A stretch of 60,189 bases of DNA, taken from NCBI RefSeq assembly GCF_014698825.1, contig NZ_JACJTT010000034.1:1-60189 (forward strand), read 5' to 3'. Origin of the DNA: Richelia sinica FACHB-800 (GTDB taxonomy: Bacteria > Cyanobacteriota > Cyanobacteriia > Cyanobacteriales > Nostocaceae). The position numbers and the translations under genes were made by a program. Numbering within the stretch: position 1 is the stretch's first letter; the number at the start of each line of letters is the position of its first letter. Positions 25,138 to 35,900 of the stretch are shown piece by piece. The notes under the pieces were generated by a model. The model made no database searches. It saw only the letters and a list, made by a program, of their open reading frames with translations, and had not been told where the DNA came from.

Positions 25138-26586
25138 TTATTCTCGGCAAATTTGATTGACTATACTTCCATCTGCTGCCACTAATTCAATATGTAAAGG
25201 CATTTGTCCGGCTGCATGGGTCGAACAACTCAAACAAGGGTCAAAAGCCCTAATTCCTGCCTCGACCCGATTTAACATTCCTTCTTTAATTTCTGTGCCT
25301 TGGATAAAATGGCGGGCTATTTGGGCGACTGTGCGGTTCATGGCCAAGTTATTTTGACCAGTGGCAATGATTAAGTTGACTTTCTGCATTAAGCCGTCTT
25401 CATCAACTCGATAATGATGAAATAATGTTCCCCGTGGTGCTTCACTGACACCCACAGCTTCTAGTTGGTTAATTCCCGCTTCGGCACGAAGGCGAGTTGA
25501 TAATATATCTGGGTCATCTAAAAGAATTTCTATGTGTTCAATGGATGCCAGAATTTCAATTAAGCGGGCGTAGTGATAGAAGAAGGATGATTTGACTGTG
25601 CCGCTACCGTAGCTGCGGAATTCTTTTAATTCTTGGTCAGCTAGAGGTGTGCCTATGCGATGACAAATGTTGAGTCTGGCTAAGGGGCCGACGCGATACA
25701 TCCCGCTATCTAAGCGACAATGGTCGCTGGAGTCAGGATAGCCAAGGGGACGATAGTAGGGTGATTTTAAGTAAGAATCTGCCTGGACTGCCTCACCGAG
25801 AAAGTCGTGATAGTTAGCGGGGTCAAGATTATCAGCTACTATGTTGCCGGCACTATCCACAAATCGCAAATGTCCGTCGTAGGTTTCCCATAAACCGTCT
25901 GGTGTGACTAAACCCATAAATAAGCTGGGAAAGTTACCAAAGGTTTGGGCTTCTTTTTCGTAGTCTTTGAGTAAACCTTTAAATAAGGCGATCGCATTAA
26001 TAACGGTTGTGCGGGCTTCTGGAATCCTGTTTTGGATATGGGTGCGGTTTTGTTCAGTTAATGGGTCACTAACTCCACCGGGAACGGCCCAGGAGGGATG
26101 AATTTTCTTTCCTCCCAGTAATTCAATGATTTCTTGTCCAAATTGACGCAGACGTATTCCACCTCTAGCTAATTCTGGGTCAGATGCAATGAGACCGAAA
26201 ACGTTGCGTTTAGTTGGGTCGCTATCCATACCTAATAATAGGTCTGGGGCACTGAGGTGAAAGAAACTCAGGGCGTGGGATTGGACGATTTGCCCTAAAT
26301 TCATCAAGCGGCGGAGTTTGGTGGCTGCTTTAGGGATGGTGACAGCGAGAATGCGATCGCCTGTTTTCGCTGATGCTAATAGGTGGCTGACTGGGCAAAT
26401 ACCACAAATTCTCGCTGTAATTCCTGGCATTTCTGGGAAAGGACGACCAACACAGAATTTCTCAAATCCGCGAAATTCTGTGACATGAAATCTAGCATCA
26501 TGAACTTGACCGTCATCATCAAGATAAATACTAATTTTTGCGTGTCCTTCGATGCGGGTAACAGGATCAATAATGATTTTTTTCAT
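25138..26586 (-). CDS. hoxH: Bidirectional [NiFe] hydrogenase large subunit HoxH
   Basis: Carries the Ni-Fe active site of the NAD(P)-linked cytoplasmic hydrogenase. 482 residues. The N-terminal ligand motif [10 protein letters not shown] is at 59-68 (Cys61, Cys64) and the C-terminal motif DPCLSCSTH at 449-457 (Cys451, Cys454). The 25 residues after His457 are the expected extension removed by the maturation protease HoxW. hoxW and the hyp maturation genes are not in this window. Last gene of the minus-strand hox run. Confidence 0.97.
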   Translation of the reverse strand: MKKIIIDPVTRIEGHAKISIYLDDDGQVHDARFHVTEFRGFEKFCVGRPFPEMPGITARICGICPVSHLLASAKTGDRILAVTIPKAATKLRRLMNLGQIVQSHALSFFHLSAPDLLLGMDSDPTKRNVFGLIASDPELARGGIRLRQFGQEIIELLGGKKIHPSWAVPGGVSDPLTEQNRTHIQNRIPEARTTVINAIALFKGLLKDYEKEAQTFGNFPSLFMGLVTPDGLWETYDGHLRFVDSAGNIVADNLDPANYHDFLGEAVQADSYLKSPYYRPLGYPDSSDHCRLDSGMYRVGPLARLNICHRIGTPLADQELKEFRSYGSGTVKSSFFYHYARLIEILASIEHIEILLDDPDILSTRLRAEAGINQLEAVGVSEAPRGTLFHHYRVDEDGLMQKVNLIIATGQNNLAMNRTVAQIARHFIQGTEIKEGMLNRVEAGIRAFDPCLSCSTHAAGQMPLHIELVAADGSIVNQICRE

Positions 26587-26665
26587 ATTTATTAATTAGT
26601 AATTGGTATTAGTTATTGGGAATAGGGAGATAGGAAATTTAGGTGGGTGTTGCTAGATGAATTTT

Positions 26666-26699
26666 GTTTCGCGCCAAGACGCAAAGGCGCAAAGGCAAG
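26666..26699. repeat. Dispersed GCGCAAAG-type repeat, copy 2, between CBS gene and hoxH
   Basis: GTTTCGCGCCAAGACGCAAA followed by GGCGCAAAGGCAAG. It lies in the 168-base gap inside the hox operon. The inverted copy at 42376-42396 (CTTGCGTCTTGGCGCGAAAC) matches its first half exactly. Confidence 0.65.
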
Positions 26700-26754
26700 A
26701 AGATAAGTTTATTACGAACAAATTCATCTTTTCCCTATTCCCTATTTTTGGAAA

Positions 26755-27369
26755 TTAAACTTCATAGAGTCTAGCTTCTACTGCTTCTGGATACTCGTTA
26801 CAGTATTCTTCAAAAGCAGTTTTTATCGGTTTGGCTGCCCGTTGATGGGATATTTCTGCTTGAATTTCTTCGACTACATCCCAAGCGGCTGCACATTCGG
26901 CGGAATTTATCCCTTTTTCTGAACACACAATTCGCGCTTTTTTGATTTCGTCTTGTAGTTCTTGTTCTAACAGTATTGAGCGTGGTTTTTCTAGTGAATG
27001 GCTGCGCGCTAAGATATCACTGAGAGAAATTATTCCTAATAGTTCACCACTAATTACAGGGGCACGGCGTAAATGGTGAGCGGCAAATAATCTCGCTACA
27101 TATTCTAAACCTAGTTCGGGATTAACGACGATACAAGGTTTAGTCATAATTTCATACACACGGACTTTATTGGGGTCTTTGCCATGGGCAATGACTTTAT
27201 AAACAATATCGCTTTCTGTAACTATTCCATAGGCATCTTGTTGGTAACGACGATCAACAACTAAGGCCCGCCAGTCTCTTGCTCGCATTAATTCTACTGC
27301 TTCGGCAACTGTAGCAGAACTACGAATCATTGCTACATCTTTGGTCATTACATCTGCTGCTGTTAACAT
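26755..27369 (-). CDS. CBS-domain protein encoded inside the hox operon
   Basis: 204 residues. Two CBS motifs: MTKDVAMIRSSATVAEAVELM near the start and MTKPCIVVNPELGLEYVARL around residues 75-95, followed by GELLGIISLSDILA. A helical C-terminal extension of about 80 residues follows. CBS pairs bind adenine nucleotides. Placed between hoxY and hoxH, it may tune hydrogenase to cell energy state (inference). A CBS gene at this position is known in some Nostocales hox clusters. Confidence 0.88.
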   Translation of the reverse strand: MLTAADVMTKDVAMIRSSATVAEAVELMRARDWRALVVDRRYQQDAYGIVTESDIVYKVIAHGKDPNKVRVYEIMTKPCIVVNPELGLEYVARLFAAHHLRRAPVISGELLGIISLSDILARSHSLEKPRSILLEQELQDEIKKARIVCSEKGINSAECAAAWDVVEEIQAEISHQRAAKPIKTAFEEYCNEYPEAVEARLYEV

Positions 27370-27453
27370 AAATTTACCTCTAGGAAATAAGTTCAGGAGT
27401 TGAGAATCAAGAATTGTTTTTTGTAAAAATCATTAATCACCTATTTGACATAA

Positions 27454-27999
27454 TTAACCAAATTTGATTAATTCCCTTCCTTCTAAGTGGGGCATTTCAC
27501 CTCGTAATAAAGGTTCTAATGCGGCGCGAATCCGGGGGGCAGAAGGGGGACAACCTGGTAAATAAATATCAACTGGTACTACTTGATGAACTGGCACTAC
27601 TGTGTCAATTAAGGGCGGAACTATTCCCGGTGCATGGGGGATTTGTTGATTAATATCAGCACCTTCTATATAGGCTAGTTGTAAGGTAGCTTCTGCCCCT
27701 CCTAATGGGTTACGTAGGGCAGTTACATTACCGGTAACGGCACAATCACCAAAGGAAATAATGGTTTTCGTGCGTTGTCTAATTTTGTGAATTAATTCTA
27801 AATGTTCTTCATTGGCTATTGCCCCTTCTACTAAGACGATATCTACATTTTCTGGATATTCCTTAATATCAGCAATGGGACTATAAACTACATCAACTTG
27901 TGCAGCTAAATCTATTAACCATTCATCTAAATCGAGAAATGACATATGACAGCCAGAACAACCGCCTAACCATACTGTCGCTAATTTCAAACGAGTCAT
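27454..27999 (-). CDS. hoxY: Bidirectional [NiFe] hydrogenase small subunit HoxY
   Basis: 181 residues, the short-type small subunit holding one [4Fe-4S] cluster next to the Ni-Fe site. Predicted ligands Cys14 and Cys17 (GGCSGCHMSF), Cys86 (SFGDCAVTGN) and Cys150 (LPGCPPSAP). No Tat signal, consistent with a cytoplasmic enzyme. It lies between the DUF3122 gene (about 23 bases upstream) and the CBS gene. Confidence 0.96.
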   Translation of the reverse strand: MTRLKLATVWLGGCSGCHMSFLDLDEWLIDLAAQVDVVYSPIADIKEYPENVDIVLVEGAIANEEHLELIHKIRQRTKTIISFGDCAVTGNVTALRNPLGGAEATLQLAYIEGADINQQIPHAPGIVPPLIDTVVPVHQVVPVDIYLPGCPPSAPRIRAALEPLLRGEMPHLEGRELIKFG

Positions 28000-28022
28000 G
28001 TTTTTCTCCGTTATGTGCTTGT

Positions 28023-28544
28023 TCAGTAATTAGTGTTGATGATTGATTGCCATTCTGTCACTACTGATAAAGGAACGGAAATCTTGATAGGTTCTTTATT
28101 GACTAGGGGAATTTCTAAGGTTAATTTTTCCTGGGGTAATTGGGGCAAAATTTCTCTAAAATCATATTGACCAATTGTTGGTGCTGGGGCTTCATCTAAA
28201 AACACATCAGCAGCATTCCAAATTTGACCAGTAGGAGAAATAATTTTTAATGCTTGGGGGTGAATTAATTCCGCAGAACCAGGAAAGCCAACTAAGCGAA
28301 GATTAATAGTTGCTGTTTGGGGAGATTTGCCAACATTTTTAAATAACACCACCTGCCAAACATGACCAAATTGGTCATCTAATTTTAGCTGTGAGCGATA
28401 AAGTATTTCTCCTGGGGTTGGTTCTAACCGCGCGACAGCAGCAATGGCTGTTGTAAAAGGGAGGTTTCCTAAACCCAGGAACATAGATAAAGTCAACATT
28501 CCTAAGGATATTAGCCATAAGATTTTGCCAAGATGGCGTAACAT
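28023..28544 (-). CDS. DUF3122-like exported protein inside the hox operon
   Basis: About 173 residues from ATG 28544 (MLRHLGKILW). An earlier in-frame start at 28577 adds 11 residues, but GGAGGTGAATTTC just upstream of 28544 is a good ribosome-binding site. Residues about 5-35 form a signal peptide or membrane anchor. The domain follows with PTPGEILYRSQLKLDDQFG, WQVVLFKN and LRLVGFPGSAELIHP, as in cyanobacterial DUF3122. Function unknown. A non-cytoplasmic protein amid cytoplasmic hydrogenase genes is odd. Confidence 0.75.
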   Translation of the reverse strand: MLRHLGKILWLISLGMLTLSMFLGLGNLPFTTAIAAVARLEPTPGEILYRSQLKLDDQFGHVWQVVLFKNVGKSPQTATINLRLVGFPGSAELIHPQALKIISPTGQIWNAADVFLDEAPAPTIGQYDFREILPQLPQEKLTLEIPLVNKEPIKISVPLSVVTEWQSIINTNY

Positions 28545-28580
28545 GAAATTCACCTCCTGGTACTGGTACAAACACAAGGG

Positions 28581-29297
28581 CTAGAAATTCCACTGTTTTT
28601 TCTCCCTCGCTGTCACCAAGAAATCGATTTTGGTGCGATCGCGTTTCATTTCTCCCACGCTGGAACCTTGGTCAAATAGTGCTCCTGTAGGACAAGCATT
28701 TACGCATTTACCACAAGAAGTACAGGTTTGGGAAGTTCCCCAAGGTTGATTTAAGTCGGTAATAACATGGGATTTTGCCCCTCTCCCTGCCATATCCCAA
28801 GTATGTGCGCCTTCGATTTCATCACAGACACGAATACATCTGGTACAAAGTACACAGCGGTTATGGTCAATGCCAAATCGGTCATGAGAAGTATCTACGC
28901 TACGATTAGGGAATTGATATGCTAGCCGCACGTGATCCATACCCATCTCAATGGCTAAATCTTGCAATTCGCAATTACCATTAGCCACACAGACAGAACA
29001 AATGTGATTACCTTCGGCAAACAACATTTCAATAATTGTGCGACGATATTTTTGTAGGCGATCGCTATTCGTACTCACCTCCATTCCTTCCGCTACCTTC
29101 GTCACACAAGCAGGTAACAATTTATTGCTGCCAGCAATTTCCACCAAACATAACCGACAAGCACCTACATCACCTACCCCCTCTAAATGACACAGGGTAG
29201 GAATATGTACACCAGCCTCCTGGGCAGCCTCTAGTAAGGTTTCATCCTCACGGGCGCTCACCATTTGCCCATCAATTGTTAAAGTTTTTACAGCCAT
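28581..29297 (-). CDS. hoxU: Hydrogenase diaphorase subunit HoxU
   Basis: 238 residues, homologous to the N-terminal part of NuoG. [2Fe-2S] ligands Cys36, Cys47, Cys50, Cys64. A His98-Cys100-Cys103-Cys109 [4Fe-4S] site. Two ferredoxin-like CxxCxxCxxxC motifs at Cys148-158 and Cys192-202. It passes electrons between HoxF (NAD(P)H) and HoxY. It starts about 125 bases after the hoxF stop, a gap filled with STRR heptamers. Confidence 0.96.
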   Translation of the reverse strand: MAVKTLTIDGQMVSAREDETLLEAAQEAGVHIPTLCHLEGVGDVGACRLCLVEIAGSNKLLPACVTKVAEGMEVSTNSDRLQKYRRTIIEMLFAEGNHICSVCVANGNCELQDLAIEMGMDHVRLAYQFPNRSVDTSHDRFGIDHNRCVLCTRCIRVCDEIEGAHTWDMAGRGAKSHVITDLNQPWGTSQTCTSCGKCVNACPTGALFDQGSSVGEMKRDRTKIDFLVTAREKKQWNF

Positions 29298-29370
29298 AAT
29301 AATTTGCTAATTGGTGATTGGTTCTGAGTCCCTTGTTCATAACCTCTATCTGTGTCACCTGCCTTCTTCC

Positions 29371-29419
29371 TGTTCCCTGTCACCTGTTCCCTGTCCCCTG
29401 TCACCTGTCACCTGTTCCC
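29371..29419. repeat. STRR heptamer array (TGTTCCC / TGTCACC) between hoxF and hoxU
   Basis: Seven consecutive 7-mers: TGTTCCC, TGTCACC, TGTTCCC, TGTCCCC, TGTCACC, TGTCACC, TGTTCCC, with flanking degenerate copies. It ends just before the hoxF stop and occupies most of the hoxF-hoxU gap. Same unit family as at 17017-17044. Confidence 0.75.
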
Positions 29420-29421
29420 TA

Positions 29422-31023
29422 TCATCTAATCAAAGCCAAATACTCCTCCCGGAAATACCGCAAAGTGCTAAACACAGGATTAGGTGCAGACTGACCCAAA
29501 CCACACAAGCTGGTGTTTTTCACCATGTCGCACAACTCCTCCAACAATTGCAAATCAGTCATTGACGCTTTACCTTCCCGAATCTTTGTCAACAACTGAT
29601 GTAACTGCACCGTTCCCACACGACAAGGAATACATTTACCGCAAGATTCATCCATACAGAACTCCATGAAGAATCTCGCCACATCTACCATATTGGTGCT
29701 TTCGTCCATGACAATCATCCCTCCAGACCCCATCATGGAACCTAAAGCCGTCAAGGACTCATAATCTACAGGTGTATCAAAGGCTGAGGCGGGAATACAT
29801 CCCCCAGAAGGGCCGCCTGTTTGTATCGCTTTAGCAATACCGCCATCAGGAACACCACCGCCCATTTCCTCAACGATTTGCTGTAAGGTTGTTCCCATGG
29901 GAACTTCAATTAAGCCTGTGTTGAGGATTTTCCCCGCCAAAGCAAATACCTTTGTCCCTTTGCTTTTCTCTGTGCCAATACTCGCAAACCAGTCAGCACC
30001 GTTACGAATAATCGGCGCTATATTGGCAAATGTTTCGACGTTGTTAATTAAAGTGGGATAGCCCCATAATCCAGATTCTGCTGGATAGGGTGGACGGGGA
30101 TGGGGAACACCGCGTTTACCTTCAATGGAAGCCATTAACGCCGTTTCTTCACCGCATACATAAGCCCCAGCACCAATGCGGATTTCCACTTTAAAATCAA
30201 AGGGTGATTCAAAGACTTGGGAACCTAATAAACCCAACCGTTGGGCTTGCTGGATAGCAGTTTGCAACCGTTTAATGGCAATGGGATATTCTGCCCTAAC
30301 ATAAATGTAACCTTGGGTAGCACCAATGGCATAGGCAGCGATCGCCATTCCTTCCAAAACTCGATGGGGGTCACTCTCCAGTACACTCCTATCCATGAAT
30401 GCACCGGGATCACCTTCATCAGCATTACAAATGACAAACTTTTTCTCACCTGCGGATTTTGCCACCGTCGCCCATTTTAAGCCAGTGGGATAACCAGCAC
30501 CACCCCTACCCCGTAACCCGCTTTTGGTAATCGCTTCAATTACCTGACTAGGTTTCATTTCCCGCAGAACTTGATACAGTCCTTGATAGCCATCGGCAGC
30601 AATATAAGATTGAATCCGTTCGGGGTCAACTTTGCCGCTATTTTCTAAGACAATGGGCTTTTGATAGGTGAAAAAGGGATGATTTAAATCATATTCTCTT
30701 AAATTAGTTGGTTCTCCACGCACCGCAGCAATAATTTGCGGCACTTCCTCTGGAGTCACTTGTTCATAAAGTTTTGTCCCCTCTGGCTGTACTTGGTTAT
30801 CCACCTGTACCAATGGACCTTGACAGCAAAGCCGCATACAACCCACACCAGAAACTTGGACTTTATCTTCCAAACCCGCAGCTTTCACCGCTTTATCTAA
30901 ATTGTCTTTGACTGCTTGGGAGTTAGAAGACAGACAACCCGCCGCCGTACAACAGCGAATTTGCACTGGTTTCGCCTGGGAACGTTCTTTTTGGCCTATT
31001 TCTAGTAATTCATTTAGTTCCAT
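29422..31023 (-). CDS. hoxF: Hydrogenase diaphorase subunit HoxF (FMN, NAD(P) binding)
   Basis: 533 residues from ATG 31023 ([10 protein letters not shown]). The open frame reaches 31125 but that part overlaps hoxE coding. The N-terminal thioredoxin-like [2Fe-2S] region has CCTAAGC and CMRLCC. The NAD(P)H/FMN core has [16 protein letters not shown] (169-184), [14 protein letters not shown] and [13 protein letters not shown]. The C-terminal [4Fe-4S] motif is [10 protein letters not shown] with a later SLCGLG. Its start lies 14 bases inside the 3' end of hoxE, suggesting translational coupling. Confidence 0.96.
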   Translation of the reverse strand: MELNELLEIGQKERSQAKPVQIRCCTAAGCLSSNSQAVKDNLDKAVKAAGLEDKVQVSGVGCMRLCCQGPLVQVDNQVQPEGTKLYEQVTPEEVPQIIAAVRGEPTNLREYDLNHPFFTYQKPIVLENSGKVDPERIQSYIAADGYQGLYQVLREMKPSQVIEAITKSGLRGRGGAGYPTGLKWATVAKSAGEKKFVICNADEGDPGAFMDRSVLESDPHRVLEGMAIAAYAIGATQGYIYVRAEYPIAIKRLQTAIQQAQRLGLLGSQVFESPFDFKVEIRIGAGAYVCGEETALMASIEGKRGVPHPRPPYPAESGLWGYPTLINNVETFANIAPIIRNGADWFASIGTEKSKGTKVFALAGKILNTGLIEVPMGTTLQQIVEEMGGGVPDGGIAKAIQTGGPSGGCIPASAFDTPVDYESLTALGSMMGSGGMIVMDESTNMVDVARFFMEFCMDESCGKCIPCRVGTVQLHQLLTKIREGKASMTDLQLLEELCDMVKNTSLCGLGQSAPNPVFSTLRYFREEYLALIR

Positions 31024-31522
31024 GTTGCAGCCATCCTTGAACTTTCTCACACACCATTTCTGGGGTCTGATTTCCGGCAACATTGCCATCAAATACCACC
31101 GCTGGGGCAATTCCACATGCACCAAGACATCTAGCTGTTAGTAAGGAAACCTGTCCATCACTGGTGGTATCTCCAGCGTGAATATGAGTAGCTGTTTCTA
31201 AACTGGCTAAAATTGTTTGCGCCCCTTTTACATAACAAGCCGTACCTGTACACACCACACAGTTATGTACACCCTTGGGGGCCAGGGAAAATAAATGATA
31301 AAAAGTCGCTACTCCATACACCCGACTGGGCGGTAATTTCAACTGATGGGCAATGTAAAGTAACAAATCTAATTCTAAATAACCAAATAATTCCGAAGCC
31401 CGGTGCAAAATTTCAATTAAGGCATCTTGTTGATATTGATGACGCTTGATAGTTGCATCCAACATCTTGAGACGCTTATCTCCACTAGGATGGGTTGTAG
31501 CCGATGACATAGAAGTTTTCAT
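31010..31522 (-). CDS. hoxE: Hydrogenase diaphorase subunit HoxE
   Basis: 170 residues, NuoE-type thioredoxin-like [2Fe-2S] protein. Ligands lie in [11 protein letters not shown] and [27 protein letters not shown] is the family signature. With HoxF and HoxU it forms the diaphorase module. It begins 2 bases after the usp gene stop and overlaps hoxF by 14 bases. Confidence 0.95.
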   Translation of the reverse strand: MKTSMSSATTHPSGDKRLKMLDATIKRHQYQQDALIEILHRASELFGYLELDLLLYIAHQLKLPPSRVYGVATFYHLFSLAPKGVHNCVVCTGTACYVKGAQTILASLETATHIHAGDTTSDGQVSLLTARCLGACGIAPAVVFDGNVAGNQTPEMVCEKVQGWLQHGTK

Positions 31523-31524
31523 GA

Positions 31525-32061
31525 TTATTTGAGGGAGTTCAACAGTTCAGTTGTCTCAGGAGTTGCTTGGGTAGCAGAGTCAACGGACAAATGTACAATG
31601 TGTACTGAGCAAGAAGCGTGGTGTAAAACATAGTTACTCACACTACCTAGCAAAATTTCTGACAACCCAGAACGCCCTCTCCGTCCCATGACAATTAAAT
31701 CAGCTTGCCAAACTCTAGCTAGTTCACAAATCATTCGTCCTGGACTACCAGAGTTTTGAGTAAATTCTGTATTCACATTTTCAGTATTGGCTTGGGCACT
31801 AAAAGTCTGTAACAGAGCCAAGCCTTCTTGTTGAAAATGCTCCCATTGCTGTTGATAAAGTCTAAAACTTTGTTCGCTCCAACCAGGATAATAGTCAATA
31901 TTCGGAAATATCAGGACATCAGGACTACCTTCTTCTTCTGGAGACAGGACATGTAAGAGCATTAATTTGGCTGATGTCAACTTTGCCAATGCTAATCCTT
32001 GTTTAAAAACGTCTTGTCTCATATCTGACCGATCTAAAGCAATCAAAATTTTCTTAAACAT
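31525..32061 (-). CDS. Universal stress protein (UspA family), first gene of the hox run
   Basis: 178 residues. N-terminus KKILIALDRSDMRQDVF, and the ATP-binding pattern G-x2-G-x9-G-S is present in GRRGRSGLSEILLGS, so it is the nucleotide-binding subtype. A 50-residue insertion in the middle (with DYYPGWSEQSF) is common in cyanobacterial Usp. It ends 2 bases before hoxE, making it part of the same transcript. The hox promoter therefore probably lies upstream of 32061. Confidence 0.9.
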   Translation of the reverse strand: MFKKILIALDRSDMRQDVFKQGLALAKLTSAKLMLLHVLSPEEEGSPDVLIFPNIDYYPGWSEQSFRLYQQQWEHFQQEGLALLQTFSAQANTENVNTEFTQNSGSPGRMICELARVWQADLIVMGRRGRSGLSEILLGSVSNYVLHHASCSVHIVHLSVDSATQATPETTELLNSLK

Positions 32062-32986
32062 CTCCCCCCTCTCTTTAGCTTCAATAATTGGTAATAAAGA
32101 TTTCTAGTTACGAAGTAGTGGTTAAGTAGAAATTAATTATGTATTAACTATTAGTGAATAAATTCAGAGAATCACCCTCTTAAATCTACTCAACTACAGT
32201 TTATAGAGAAACAATTTGAGGAACTTGTGAGGATGAATGGTTATCCCCTGGGTAAAAATTATGATTAGTCCTCTAGCGGGAGTTTTTACTTTTTCTTTAT
32301 TTTTTAACTTGTGGAGTAATACTAGGCCAGTTGACAAAAATATTCAAAATATCCGTTTTTCTTTGCCAAAACCAACCTACATCCTTTTACCATCTGTCTC
32401 TAACTACATAGACAGATTCTTCTCTGCAATTTTTTGCACTTGTTAACTATATGTAACATTTATTTGCTAATGCAGTAGTAGGTATTGACAACTAGATGCT
32501 ACAATAATTAAAATCACGTCTTTTAATCAAGATTTAGTAATATTGTCTCGGCAGTTGTCAATCAATTTTAAAAACTCTTAAATTCAATATTTACTCTATA
32601 GTCGATAAGACATTTAAATTGGTGGTAATGCCAAACTGTAATCATAAAATAAATTTCTAAAAATTAGTCCTTTAGGTGTATTTTAAACGACTAAAAAGTT
32701 GCATAACATTAATTAAGTCTTGGATGATCAGGCTCAATGATTAAAAATATTTTGCGAAGAATATTAGGGGGAAATTTTGACACAATAATTATTCAATGGT
32801 TATATAAAGATATATCAATTATGTATGATATCAGTGTCTATCCTGGAGTCTCACTCATGGTCAAACATCAGAGCTAGATTGATTTTTCTGACTGAATTGT
32901 TATATTTCTTGACAATGAACTTTTATTTAATTTTTTATTACTTCCGCACTATATCTTACGACCATTAAATCAGGACAGCTTTTAAA
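32062..32986. other. 925-base divergent regulatory gap (usp-hox / hybrid kinase)
   Basis: No convincing gene. A 69-codon open frame at 32237-32446 lacks a ribosome-binding site and family features. The stretch is AT-rich. ATTGACAAC (32484-32492) and GTTGTCAAT (32554-32562) form a 9-bp inverted repeat 61 bases apart. Promoters for the usp-hox operon (minus) and the 1500-residue regulator (plus) must be in here, but no box could be assigned with confidence. Confidence 0.5.
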
Positions 32987-35900
32987 ATGAAGATTTTAAT
33001 TGTTGAGGATGATGAATTAAATGCCTATGCACTCACCGCAGTTCTCGCTGAACAAAATTATGCGGTGGAAGTAGCAAATGATGGGAATGTAGCCTGGGAT
33101 TTAATTACAACTTATGATTATGATTTAATTCTTTTAGATGTTTTATTACCTAAATTAGATGGTATTAGCTTATGTCGAAAAATTCGTGCTAGTGGAAGAA
33201 CATTACCAATTTTATTATTAACTGGTTGTGATAGTAGCCATGAAAAAGCCATTGGTTTAGATGCTGGTGCAGATGATTATGTAGTTAAACCATTTGATCA
33301 AGAGGAATTAGTTGCACGGGTTAGGGCATTATTGCGTCGTGGTGGTATTGCTGCTCAACCAATCTTGGAGTGGGGAAATTTACGATTAGATCCTAGTAGT
33401 TGTGAAGTCTCTTATGGGGCAAAAAATCTATCTTTAACACCAAAGGAATATGCTTTATTAGAACTTTTCATGCGAAATAATCGGCGGGTTTTTAGCTGTG
33501 GCATGATTTTAGAACACCTTTGGTCTTATGAAGATACACCAGGAGAAGAGGCAGTTCGCACTCATATTAAGGGTTTGCGAATGAAACTGAGAAGCGCAGG
33601 TGCATCCAGTGATTTAATTGAAACGGTATATGGTATTGGTTATCGTCTCAAACCTTTGGAAGAAGAAGGTGTTAAAAAAACTAAGGAATATAAGAAGAAA
33701 AATCATCAAAAAATAGACCAAGCTATTACAGATATTTGGCAAAAATTTCGTGGTCGTGTGGCAGAACAATTGCAAATTATTGAACAGGCAACTGTAGCCA
33801 GTCAAAACAAAAATTTAACCCCAGAACTGCGGCAGATGGCTGTGAAAGAAGCCCATACCTTAGCTGGGTCATTAGGAACTTTTGGTTTACCTTTGGGTTC
33901 AGAGGTAGCCCATAAAATTGAGAAGTTACTGAAATCAAATTCTTCTTTAAAGTCAACGGATATCAGTAATTTAGAAAAGTGGTTTAATTTATTGAAACAA
34001 GAAGTAGAAAATAAGGAAGAAACAACCATACCAGAAGTTCTACAACTACCAGAAAATACACCCCATCAAGAAGCCAAAATTTTAGTAGTCGATGATGACC
34101 CGCAAATTTTAGCATTATTACAAACTTTACTCCATCCTTGGGGACTAAGAGCGATCGCCCTCAGTGACCCCCGACAGTTTTGGCCGACCTTGGCCAATGT
34201 CCAACCGGATATGCTGGTTCTAGATGTGGAAATGCCTTACACCAACGGTATTCAACTCTGTCAAGAAGTTCGCAATGACCCCCAATGGAGTGAGTTACCA
34301 ATTCTTTTTCTCACTGTTCACAACGATGGGGAAATAGTCAATCAAGTTTTTAGTGTAGGTGCAGATGATTTTGTCAGTAAACCCATCATTGGCCCAGAAC
34401 TAGTAACCCGCATTATTAACCGTTTAGAACGTGTCAAGCTATTAAAACGCATGGCACAAGCTCAAAATAGCCAAACAACAGAAACAAAAAATAAAACTGC
34501 AAATTCAGCTAATTTAGAATTAAAATCAGTTCATCTTATTAGTCAAGAAATTGCCAGAATAAATAGGACATTACAAACTTTAAGTGCTTGTAACCAAGCT
34601 TTAGTTCGGGCTGAAAATGAAGATAATTTACTTCACCAAATTTGTCAAATTATTGTGGAAGTTGGTGGCTATCGTTTTGCTTGGGTGGGTTTTGCTGAAA
34701 ATAATCTGGAAAAAAGTATTCGCCCTGTTGCTTATGCAGGTTATGATGCAGGATATTTACAATCTCTTAACTTGACTTGGGCTGATACAGAATATGGAAG
34801 AGGCCCCACTGGTAGAGCAATTCGCACAGGTAAAACATGTATTGTTCAAAATATTGCTGGAGATGCTAACTATCTCAGCTGGCAAGCACAAGCTAGTCAA
34901 AGGGGTTACGCGGCTTCCATTGCTTTACCGTTAGTTCTTGACCATCTTCAACCTTTAGGTGCATTAAATATTTATTCCACTACAACTGATACTTTTGATA
35001 CCGAAGAAGTCAATATGCTACAAGAATTAGCAGATGATTTAGCCTATGGTATCGTGGCTTTGAGAAATCGGCACAAACGTCGATTAGCAGAAATAGAACT
35101 GCAACAAAGTAAGGAAAGTTATCAACAATTAGTAGAACTGTGTCCAGAAGCAATTTTTATTATTGATCATCAAGAAAATTTTATTTTTTTAAATAGTGCC
35201 GCAGTACAGTTATTAGGTAATAGTAATCCACAGGCAATATTAGGAAAAAATTTATTAGATATTGTCCATCCCCAGTCCCAAGAAATTATTGCCCATAATA
35301 TCCAAATTTTAAAAACATTGAAAAATTCTGTACCTTTACAAGAAGTTCAGTTTCTTAAACTTGATGGCACAGTTATTTATTTAGAAATAGTAGCAGCAGC
35401 TTTTATTTACCAAGGTCAAACGGCAGCACAAATAGTGGCCCGTGATATTACTCTCAGGAAACAAACAGAATTAGCTCTGCATCAGGCAAATAACGAATTA
35501 GAATTAAGGGTAGCAGAACGCACAGCTGAGTTAATTACTGTTAATCACCAATTGCAATCCGAACTAGATGAAAGGAAGCGTACCCAAGAAGAATTAAGAA
35601 TTTCCCAAACTAGATTTGAGCGAATTTTGAGTATTGCAGATGATGCGATTATTTCCATTGATGGTCAACAGCAGATCACTTTATTTAACCAAGGTGCGGA
35701 AAAAATATTTGGTTATTCAAGTGCAGAAATTATGGGTAAAAAGTTAGATGTACTTTTACCGATGCGCTTTGCAGAAGTCCACCGTCAATATGTCAAAGAT
35801 TTTGGGCAAGGAACGAATTTAGCAAGACGGATGGGAGAAAGGCGAGAAATATTTGGTATTCGTCGAGATGGAAGTGAATTTCCCGCGGAAGCTTCTATTT

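Noticed and set aside
32237-32446. 69-codon frame in the hox/hybrid-kinase gap
   Set aside because: No ribosome-binding site, no family resemblance, in AT-rich DNA where open frames of this length arise by chance.
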